DNA of 64,000 bases, from contig CAZUJF010000002.1 of assembly GCA_964619955.1 (NCBI GenBank), positions 248,001 through 312,000 of the forward strand. Direction: 5' to 3'. This document shows, piece after piece, positions 57,924 through 64,000 of the stretch (the first letter of the stretch is position 1; the number at the start of each line of letters is the position of its first letter). A program made the position numbers and the translations under genes. The stretch comes from JACQFK01 sp964619955. GTDB taxonomy: Bacteria; Planctomycetota; MHYJ01; JACPRB01. The notes under the pieces were generated by a model. It was not told where the DNA came from and searched no databases. It saw nothing but the letters and a program-made list of their open reading frames with translations.

Positions 57924-60443
57924 ATGCGGGCTAACTGTTCGTCCGGACATTGGCGGCCCTGGGCATATCTCGCTCTTGCCCTCGTGGCCTCGTGCAGCGG
58001 AATTCCCGAGGGCGCCACACCCAGAGGGCCCGGGGGCGTGCTCGTGGAATCGGTCTTCCTGGAGGGAGACCATCGTGCCGAGCGCTGCCTGAGCGAACTC
58101 GCGAAGTCGCTCCGGGACCTCCCCGACGGGGTCCTCTTCTTCGACCGCGAGGACTCGAAGATCCGGGTGACGCCTCCGCGCGGTCCCTCCATCGAGAGCT
58201 ACCATGTCCATCTCATTCACCGGGTGGGCGCCGATGTGCTCGACTATGTGGCGCGGCAGAACGACGCGGGACTGATCGACCTTGATCTATCCCGCTTCGA
58301 CCAGCCGGAAGAACTGATCGTGGTCTCCTCCGCCTATCGGTTCTCCAAGCACGAGGAAGCCGCCTCAAAAGGCGGCGCCGGTCGTGATGAAGAGGCACTC
58401 ACCCCGCCATATGCCATGGCGTTCCGACTCGTCCCCGCGGATCAGAGCGAGGTCGTGATGTCGCTCCAGCCGTTCCGGTACGTCGTCGAGACGAATCTGG
58501 GCAATCTCTCCCTCTTCGTCCAGTCCTTCAACCGGAGGGACATGCTCCTCACGTGGGTGGATCCCGGGAAGAAGCTGAGCGCGCTGATCAAGGAAGACCC
58601 GTACATCCACCTGAAGAAGGAGGATGCCTACATTCCGCCCCGCCTCGTGGTCGACGTCCTCCGTGGGAAGGGGGACCTGCCGTGGCAACGGGCGGGCACC
58701 TGGCATCTCCCCGGATCCGCCCTGCGCTCTGTGGGTGCGGGCGACTTGCCCTTCTCGTTTCGGACCCCGGGGAAGGAGTTGATCTCCTTCGGGTCGCCGG
58801 CGCGCGTGGATTTCACGCTGCCCGAGCAGCCTCCGGCCACGTCGGCAAGGATTGAAGCCAAGTACTCGGGAGTGCGGCCCAAGGACGCGCTCCGGCTCGT
58901 CTTCGCGGTTCAGTACCCCACCGGGCGCGGCAAGGAGACGGCCTTCCGGATCGAGAATCAGGACGTGACCGCCACGACGGGGAAGGGCTCCTTCGTCGCG
59001 AGTTTTGCCGACCAGGATCCTTCTCGCTTCCCGATCAATTCCGCCTTGGTCCACCGCTTCGTTCAGCCCTGGCGTCTCCACGGCGGTGCCTACACTCCGG
59101 AGAAGCCGCTGGGAACATCGGCGGTGTCGCTTGAGCCCAAGGGAGGCCCGGGAAAGATTCATGCCCGGGTGGTCGCCCCGCGATATGCGTCCCACTACGA
59201 CTTTCTCTCGTTCATGGGTGAGGGACGCGGGAAGACCTCTGGCGACTCCTTCCTCAGGGGATTCTCGGGCGGTCCCGGCTCTCCGAATGCGACGCCTCCG
59301 CCGGTCGACCCACCGCCAGTCATTCCCCCGCCGATTACGCCGCCGCCGGGAGATGGCACCGTCCCCGGCGGGCAGAATCCAAACATGACGCCCGGGGGCG
59401 GCGGTGGAGGTGGCAACAACAACAATTGCGGCTGCGGCCCCGGTCCTGCGCCGGGAATGCCTTCGCCTGGCTGCCCGAGCAAGCACAAGTGCAAGGGTCA
59501 GTGCGGCCAGGCCTGTCCGGGAAACAGTCACTGCAAGGATGACAATGGAGGCAAGATCACGCTGGAGTTCCCTTGCCCTCCCAGCCCCAAGGGCTGCGGG
59601 CAGGACCGCGCCAGCGGCGAGTGCAAGTGCGGCGTGCATCCCTGGAACATGAACGCCGCCATGAGCGCCGTCATGCAACTCTTCCCGGGCGCCGCGGACT
59701 ACTCGTGGTTCGGCTTGCACAACGGTTGGGCGCCCTGCGATGAAACCAGCCCGATTGGCCAGGTCCGCATTTCATATTGGGCCCAGGCGGGCTTTGGCAT
59801 GACCCACGTCTGGTGCACTGTCTCCGCATCTTTTGGACCGTGCAAGAAAGCGCCGGAACCAGGTATCGGCAAGCCTGGTGGCGGGCCCGCTGGAGGTGGT
59901 CCGCCCTACACGGGTCCCGGCGTTGGTCCGGGGGTTGGGAGCGGGGGTGCGAGCACCGTTGCCATTGTCCCGATAGTCCCGAACGGACCTTCGATGGCGA
60001 CGATCAGCGGGGTCACCACCTCGGTCACAAACACGCCAACGCATCCACTGGGGGCGAACGATCCGAACACAATCGTCCAGGTCGACATGATCTTGGATGC
60101 ACTGGGAATCGCGGGGCCGCTCAATCTCGGATTCCTTCAGTATGACCCGGCGACGCTCGCGCTGGTTCTTGCGGGTCCTGCGCCAACCATCGCCGAGATC
60201 TATCAGGCGGCCAATCAGAACTCTGTGGCGAACAGCATGTCGAACGCGGATACGGAATTGAACCTGCCATTCTTCTTGGAAGGCCTCCTTGGGGGCGTCC
60301 CTGGGTTGCCCGGCGGGGGCGGGGGTGGGGCTGGGGGTGGCGGAGGGGTGCCTCCGATTCCCCCCGGCTGTGGGGCTCTCGGAATAGAATTCATCCTCGG
60401 GTTGACCCTGCTCCAGGCGCTCATCAGGAGGATCGCCCGATGA
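57924..60443 (+). CDS. Large surface lipoprotein, Gly/Pro/Cys-rich, with C-terminal Cys-Gly/helix/Arg tail
   Basis: An 839-aa protein with a strong AAGGAG ribosome-binding site. The N-terminus has a lipobox ('LALALVASCSG', Cys at 27), so it is a lipoprotein. Residues about 40-440 form an unrecognised beta-rich domain. A Pro-rich and Gly/Asn-rich linker follows, then a compact Cys-rich domain near 495-575 ('CPSKHKCKGQCGQACPGNSH', and 'GCGQDRASGECKCG'). A further Gly-rich stretch ends in 'PPGCGALGIEFILGLTLLQA' plus 'RRIAR'. That tail resembles the one at the end of the LamG/Fn3 protein at 15284. It is followed, overlapping, by the beta-barrel gene. Confidence 0.7.
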   Translation: MRANCSSGHWRPWAYLALALVASCSGIPEGATPRGPGGVLVESVFLEGDHRAERCLSELAKSLRDLPDGVLFFDREDSKIRVTPPRGPSIESYHVHLIHRVGADVLDYVARQNDAGLIDLDLSRFDQPEELIVVSSAYRFSKHEEAASKGGAGRDEEALTPPYAMAFRLVPADQSEVVMSLQPFRYVVETNLGNLSLFVQSFNRRDMLLTWVDPGKKLSALIKEDPYIHLKKEDAYIPPRLVVDVLRGKGDLPWQRAGTWHLPGSALRSVGAGDLPFSFRTPGKELISFGSPARVDFTLPEQPPATSARIEAKYSGVRPKDALRLVFAVQYPTGRGKETAFRIENQDVTATTGKGSFVASFADQDPSRFPINSALVHRFVQPWRLHGGAYTPEKPLGTSAVSLEPKGGPGKIHARVVAPRYASHYDFLSFMGEGRGKTSGDSFLRGFSGGPGSPNATPPPVDPPPVIPPPITPPPGDGTVPGGQNPNMTPGGGGGGGNNNNCGCGPGPAPGMPSPGCPSKHKCKGQCGQACPGNSHCKDDNGGKITLEFPCPPSPKGCGQDRASGECKCGVHPWNMNAAMSAVMQLFPGAADYSWFGLHNGWAPCDETSPIGQVRISYWAQAGFGMTHVWCTVSASFGPCKKAPEPGIGKPGGGPAGGGPPYTGPGVGPGVGSGGASTVAIVPIVPNGPSMATISGVTTSVTNTPTHPLGANDPNTIVQVDMILDALGIAGPLNLGFLQYDPATLALVLAGPAPTIAEIYQAANQNSVANSMSNADTELNLPFFLEGLLGGVPGLPGGGGGGAGGGGGVPPIPPGCGALGIEFILGLTLLQALIRRIAR

Positions 60444-61822
60444 CTTCCGCCTCCTTCAAACGGCAGCGGGGCCTCTTTGCGGCCTCATGCGTCGTCGCTC
60501 TTGTGACCGGCTGGCATCAAGCCGCATCTGCTCAGGTCCACCTCGACTCCACCAGGTCCGGGGAAACTTCCCTGGAAACGGTTCGGACGGCTTATACGTC
60601 CGGCCGCAACAAGGAAGCGGTTCTGCTGGCCGATCAGGCGATTTTCAGAATTGCGGGCGACGTGGATGGAGGGTTGACCCTGGCGGAACTCCATTTCTGG
60701 CGTGGCGCGTCTCTGCGGCGCCTCGATCGGCACGAGGAGGCGGTGATCGCCCTCGACACGTCCCACCGCCTGGGCCTTCGCGTCCCGGAGCTCTACCTCG
60801 AACGCGCGCTCAGTCGGCGATCGCTGAAACAAGACCAGGACGCCGAGCGTGATTACCAGGAGGCGGAGCGCTTGCTTCCTCCTGACGACGAGCGCCGGTT
60901 TCGCTTTGCGGAGCGGTGGAAAAGCGTGAACAAGGCGGAACCGGCCTTCCAACTCGCGGTAACACCCCAGCTAGGATACGATTCCAACATCTTCGGCCTT
61001 GAGAAGGACGCCCCGCTCATTAGCGGAACTGCGGAGGAGCAGAGCCTCTACTACGGCTTGGTTCTCGGGGTGAAATACTTCCTCCACCGCAGCGATACCC
61101 AGATCCTGGCCCTCGAGTACCGCAATCAACTGAGGGCCTACGCGGAGGATCAGGACCTGAACTATACCGACAACGTGATCTCGGCCGTTGGTCGGCAACC
61201 CTTCCTCGAATGGGCCGACCTCGAGGTGAGGGCAGCCTGGGGCGAGGCCTTCAGCGATGGGGAAGGACATTTACGGACGACTCGGACCGTGGCGCCAGCC
61301 TTTCTCCTCCACTTTTCACCAGCGATGCAGGCCAGGTTGTGGGGCGATTGGACGGATGCGGACTACTACACGACCGGCATTCCTCCGGTACAGGATCGTG
61401 ACGGCGTCATCCTGCGCGCGGGCCTCGTCTTTGGTCTCGATCTCGGAGGCGGCTGGAGCTTCGCTCCCCACTTCGGATTCGCCGAGTACGATGCCGATGG
61501 AGACGATTACGATCACCGCGACTGGGTGGCGGGCTTGGCCCTGACGACGGCCGAGTACCTCGGCTGCGTCTTCTCGCCCTTGGTGTCGTACACGCGGGCG
61601 GAGTACGACCACCCCAACAGCGTGGTCGGATTTACCGAGAAGCGGAATGACCGGATCTGGCGCTTCGCTCTTACGGTGACGGTACGCGAACTGGAGAAGC
61701 TGATCGGCTATGCTCCGAGCATCACGATCGCATTCCTGGACCACTCGTCCAACCTGGACCCTTACGACTACAAGCGCTGGGAGCCAAGGATCGAGATGAC
61801 GATGGTGGCGATTTCGTTCTGA
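60440..61822 (+). CDS. TPR plus outer-membrane beta-barrel protein (Slam-like architecture)
   Basis: A 460-aa exported protein overlapping the lipoprotein stop (ATGA). After a signal peptide ending 'ASAQ', TPR-like helices cover about 40-165 ('AVIALDTSHRLGLRVPELYL'). From about 172 the sequence alternates as barrel strands and opens with 'VTPQLGYDSNIFGL'. It contains 'YGLVLGVKYFLH', 'HFGFAEYDADGDDYDHRDWV' and a final Phe ('MTMVAISF'), the BAM recognition signal. TPR followed by a DUF560-like barrel is the layout of Slam translocators, which flip lipoproteins to the cell surface. The upstream gene encodes such a lipoprotein. The Slam call is an inference. Confidence 0.65.
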   Translation: MTSASFKRQRGLFAASCVVALVTGWHQAASAQVHLDSTRSGETSLETVRTAYTSGRNKEAVLLADQAIFRIAGDVDGGLTLAELHFWRGASLRRLDRHEEAVIALDTSHRLGLRVPELYLERALSRRSLKQDQDAERDYQEAERLLPPDDERRFRFAERWKSVNKAEPAFQLAVTPQLGYDSNIFGLEKDAPLISGTAEEQSLYYGLVLGVKYFLHRSDTQILALEYRNQLRAYAEDQDLNYTDNVISAVGRQPFLEWADLEVRAAWGEAFSDGEGHLRTTRTVAPAFLLHFSPAMQARLWGDWTDADYYTTGIPPVQDRDGVILRAGLVFGLDLGGGWSFAPHFGFAEYDADGDDYDHRDWVAGLALTTAEYLGCVFSPLVSYTRAEYDHPNSVVGFTEKRNDRIWRFALTVTVRELEKLIGYAPSITIAFLDHSSNLDPYDYKRWEPRIEMTMVAISF

Positions 61823-61843
61823 GGAGAGCGGGACAAAGCACTC

Positions 61844-63163
61844 CTACTTAGAACGGGTCTTGAAGGACCAGGATCGCTCGACCGGAGTGTCGTTCGCCTT
61901 GCAGGTGATCCTCACAGTATGGGCGACACCTAGTTCCAATTGGGTCTCCGGGAGAGCCAGGACCGTAATCCAATCTCCCCTGAGGGAAACGCGGCTGTCT
62001 CCGCTAAGGTAGATGCGGGTTGGAATCGTCTTCCCGGAGCCTGTACTGAGCGCCACGTTTACATCAGAGGCCTGGCCTCGGGTGAAGATTCTCAGCATGA
62101 TGGGAACGCCGGCCTTAGTCAGGAAGTCGAGTTCAGACTTGTCCCAGCCGTACTCCATTGCCCCTTTGCCATTCGAAAATGTTGATGGCGCGTCAGCCTC
62201 TGCGTCATACGGGTAGCGGACCAATGGGGCTTTTACCCCGCCGACCACGATCGTATCCTCGGTGTCCTTCCATCCCGGCCACTTCTCGACAACCGTTTCT
62301 CTTGAGTATCTCTCGGAAGGCGTGGGGATGTCTGTGCGGAAGGGTACATGTGGAATGGCGTACGCGGTCATTGGGTTGACCTTCTTCCCCCCCGCCCAAT
62401 GGGCCAGCCAAAGCTGTCGCGCATCGGGGTTTAGCAGGTCTTGCCGAATCAAGGCGTAGGGACGAAGCGTGTCGGGAAACTCCTGGAGCTTGCAATAAAG
62501 GGGGCGAGCACATTGCTGTTTGGCCAGCTCGACTCCCTCCGAGTACATCGGTGACGACGTATCCGACTTTACCTCGCTCCGGTAATCGTCGGTCTCCCCC
62601 ATGTACCAGCAGGCGAGGATGAGCTGGCGGGACTTCTCGAAGTCCCAGAGGATCGCGCGAAGGCCCATGGCGCGGCGCAGCTTGTTGAAGCGCTGGGTGG
62701 CCTGGATGTACTCCTCCGCACCACGGGCGATCTCGTATTTGGGAACGAGATCGTGGACAAGTTTCTTCGCGTTGGCCGATAGCTCATCCTTCATGAGTTG
62801 CGGAAGGAGTGAATCGAGGAGTTTTTTGGAGTCAAAGGCGATTCCCCGGAGCGCGGTGTCGATGGGGTTTGCGTCAGCGAGTTGCTCTCCGCCGCGGAGC
62901 TTGCCGACGAAGACGTCTACCTCGCGCATGCCCTTGATCCCGGCGACCTTCGCATCCTTGCTCCCAAAGCCGACGGCGCAGCTCGCCAGGAAGTGGGCCG
63001 CCTCCGGGTCGCCGAGGCCATCGTACTTCTTGGCGAGGTCCTCGAGATTCTTAACGAGCTGGGACGTGAGCTGGTCGACGCGCTTGCTCAACTTCTCGTC
63101 GTCGGCTTCAAGCCGAGGCGAAAGGGCGAGTGCAAGAAGGACGCCTGGAAGAAACTTGCTCAT
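61844..63163 (-). CDS. Exported protein with C-terminal Ig-like domain
   Basis: ATG 63163 gives 439 aa starting 'MSKFLPGVLLALALSPRLEA', a signal peptide. The helical middle part (30-290) is unrecognised. The C-terminal 110 residues ('GVPIMLRIFTRGQASDVNVAL', 'RIYLSGDSRVSLRG' and 'TVRITCKANDTPVERSWSFKT' trimmed) resemble the Ig-like domain at the end of CAP-type secreted proteins, where the motif 'Y-x-V-x-h-x-G-x-x-W-x-F-x-T' occurs. It is convergent with the barrel gene (21 bases between stops) and has its own control. Confidence 0.6.
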   Translation of the reverse strand: MSKFLPGVLLALALSPRLEADDEKLSKRVDQLTSQLVKNLEDLAKKYDGLGDPEAAHFLASCAVGFGSKDAKVAGIKGMREVDVFVGKLRGGEQLADANPIDTALRGIAFDSKKLLDSLLPQLMKDELSANAKKLVHDLVPKYEIARGAEEYIQATQRFNKLRRAMGLRAILWDFEKSRQLILACWYMGETDDYRSEVKSDTSSPMYSEGVELAKQQCARPLYCKLQEFPDTLRPYALIRQDLLNPDARQLWLAHWAGGKKVNPMTAYAIPHVPFRTDIPTPSERYSRETVVEKWPGWKDTEDTIVVGGVKAPLVRYPYDAEADAPSTFSNGKGAMEYGWDKSELDFLTKAGVPIMLRIFTRGQASDVNVALSTGSGKTIPTRIYLSGDSRVSLRGDWITVLALPETQLELGVAHTVRITCKANDTPVERSWSFKTRSK

Positions 63164-63306
63164 GAACGGCGCCCAGTTCTCGGGGCGCCCCACCATTCTA
63201 ACGACAACCTGCCCAATGAGGAATGTCGGGTTGCATGGGTGACGGCGGACACTGAGGGAAATACTATTGGCTAGGAATATTTGAACGCGCGTGCTACCTA
63301 GGAGTG

Positions 63307-63382
63307 GTCGCGGGGCCTTCTGCGATCACGCAGTACGGGATGTTCCACACGTGAGACCGGGGGTGTGACAAGGCCCCGCGAC
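63307..63382. repeat. 76-bp structured element (three-way junction candidate)
   Basis: gtcgcggggcctt (63307-63319) pairs perfectly with aaggccccgcgac (63370-63382). Inside are a perfect small hairpin ctgcg-atca-cgcag (63320-63333) and cacac...gtgtg. The set would fold as a three-way junction in RNA or single-stranded DNA. It lies between two minus-strand genes, 8 bases from the end of the downstream one. No known RNA family recognised. Confidence 0.5.
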
Positions 63383-63389
63383 TCTCCAA

Positions 63390-63683
63390 TCACGCAGCGT
63401 CCTTCCTATGCCGCGCCAGCTCCGCAGCTACCTCATCGGCGGTCTTGGAGCCGTAGCTAACCCGGTAGCAGAGCTCGCAGGCACCGATGTCGCTCTTGGG
63501 CCAGGGGCTCACCCACGGCTCGCGCCTGCCGCAGAGGACGCAGTACCCTTCTGTGGCTCTCGCGCGGTGCTGCGCGCAGAGCGCATCCGCCTCGTCCTTC
63601 GACTGGCACGCAGGATCGACCGCAAGCGATGCCGGCACGATCCCGTAGTACGCGCACGCCGCGCAGATTGAAGTCCGCTCCAT
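63390..63683 (-). CDS. Small multi-Cys zinc-binding protein, 97 aa
   Basis: ATG 63683 follows GGAGGG at ideal spacing. The product starts 'MERTSICAACAYYGIVP'. It contains CxxC at 'CAAC', a Cys at 'DPACQS', 'LCAQHRARA', 'YCVLCGRREPW' and 'ACELCYR', enough for two zinc sites, plus a helical tail. Cytoplasmic. It resembles the other small Cys-rich proteins of the element (36028, 48031) in composition but not clearly in sequence. Function unknown. Confidence 0.55.
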   Translation of the reverse strand: MERTSICAACAYYGIVPASLAVDPACQSKDEADALCAQHRARATEGYCVLCGRREPWVSPWPKSDIGACELCYRVSYGSKTADEVAAELARHRKDAA

Positions 63684-64000
63684 GAATCCCTCCAATAATT
63701 CGATGCGCCCGATTGCGCAGGGTATAGTTGCAAATCCTCATGGCGATATAGGTCACAGCTATTAGGGCCGTGCCGGGGGTGGCACAGTTCTTGGGTGAAC
63801 ATCGCAAGTTCATTCATTTATGCACTTGGTAGGCGCACCAGGTGTACAGTACTACGGAGAGTTGAAGGGGTAAGAGGCTCGACCTCCTCCTGGCAGGTTG
63901 CCTGCGAAGTTCCGGAATCCTACCGGCTACCGCGCAGCCGTACCGGATGTGCCCCTCCAAGCACGTGAGTTCCTTCTCCGTTAGGGGGTGGCAGCAGCGG
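63684..64000. other. 317-base stretch without a convincing gene
   Basis: No supported coding region. Short structures are visible: tgaac/gttca (63796-63812), gcagg-ttg-cctgc (63893-63905), and nested stems tccgg/ccgga with cggct/agccg inside (63911-63947). These may belong to the leader of a gene past the window edge or to a small RNA. The stretch does not contain tRNA-Cys. Confidence 0.5.

Larger units (their letters stand above)
35404..64000. mobile_element. Integrative conjugative element, MPF_F type, MOBH relaxase (right end not in window)
   Basis: The left boundary is the tRNA-Cys scar. Inside are a MOBH-type relaxase, a TraD coupling ATPase, pilin, TraL, TraE, TraK, TraB, TraV, TraC, TraU-like and TraG-N genes, a toxin-antitoxin pair and cargo genes. 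The gene order traI-traD-DUF4400-like matches SXT/R391-type elements. From about 36.5 to 39.1 kb the composition is visibly more AT-rich than the chromosome to the left. No integrase gene or intact tRNA-Cys is seen, so both should lie beyond the right edge. Placement of the whole right arm in the same element is inferred from continuity. Confidence 0.75.

Noticed and set aside
1..64000. CRISPR arrays, rRNA genes and insertion sequences
   Set aside because: No regularly spaced repeats, no rRNA-like conserved stretches and no transposase motifs were seen on either strand.

Overview
The window is high-GC bacterial DNA, apparently a metagenome-assembled scaffold because it carries a 100-N join at 17351-17450. 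The gene content suggests Planctomycetota or a closely allied lineage: giant PQQ/TPR secreted proteins, vWA/BatA membrane proteins, right-handed beta-helix proteins, an SsfX3-type SGNH esterase, FecR/anti-sigma fusions, and a sigma factor coupled to a Ser/Thr kinase. This placement is inferred from gene families only; the window has no rRNA or other strong marker.

The left part (1-35358) is chromosomal. It runs as follows: a BatA/vWA-TPR/PQQ-cyclase-like operon (1-9389); a hypothetical gene and an ABC-2 exporter (9487-11723); a tightly overlapping set of PTS-IIA/CBS protein, TPR protein, mqnA and mqnC, the last two being futalosine-pathway menaquinone genes (11868-15298); a LamG/Fn3 protein with a C-terminal sorting-like tail and a Pro/Arg-rich Cys protein (15284-17165); a glycosyltransferase next to the scaffold join; a PQQ protein; an ARPP-1 lipoprotein; CocE and GDSL hydrolases; a LysM protein; an SGNH esterase; and a minus-strand carbohydrate locus (35154 down to 26048) of ECF sigma factor, GH105/88-like lipoprotein, anti-sigma/FecR protein and two beta-helix proteins. 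The GH105-like and FecR genes start with a shared 42-bp leader.

At 35359-35403 lies the 3' half of a tRNA-Cys gene (GCA anticodon loop, T-arm, acceptor strand, U73, CCA) with no matching 5' half. This is the classic scar of site-specific integration. Everything to its right (35404 to the window end) looks like one integrative conjugative element of F-type (MPF_F) and MOBH relaxase class. Its far end, the integrase and the restored tRNA-Cys are not in the window.

Within the element, the left portion has small zinc-ribbon and hypothetical genes and a Panacea/PemK-like toxin-antitoxin pair. Two divergent transfer operons follow. The leftward one (46947 down to 39071) encodes pilin, VKOR-thioredoxin fusion, TraL, a small membrane protein, TraE, TraW/TrbC-like, TraU-like, MOBH relaxase, TraD and a DUF4400-like protein. 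The rightward one (47197-53920) encodes TraK, a zinc protein, TraB, TraV, TraC and TraG-N. The two operons share a duplicated leader: a 32-bp perfect inverted repeat plus an ACTTTCTT box at identical spacing. TraN, TraF and TraH were not found.

The right part carries a cargo module (54048-61822): sigma factor, Ser/Thr kinase, a large Cys/Gly/Pro-rich surface lipoprotein, and a TPR plus beta-barrel outer-membrane protein with Slam-like architecture. These genes overlap or are closely spaced. The module is the best candidate here for an undescribed system: a conjugative element that brings its own transcription factor, kinase, surface protein and exporter.
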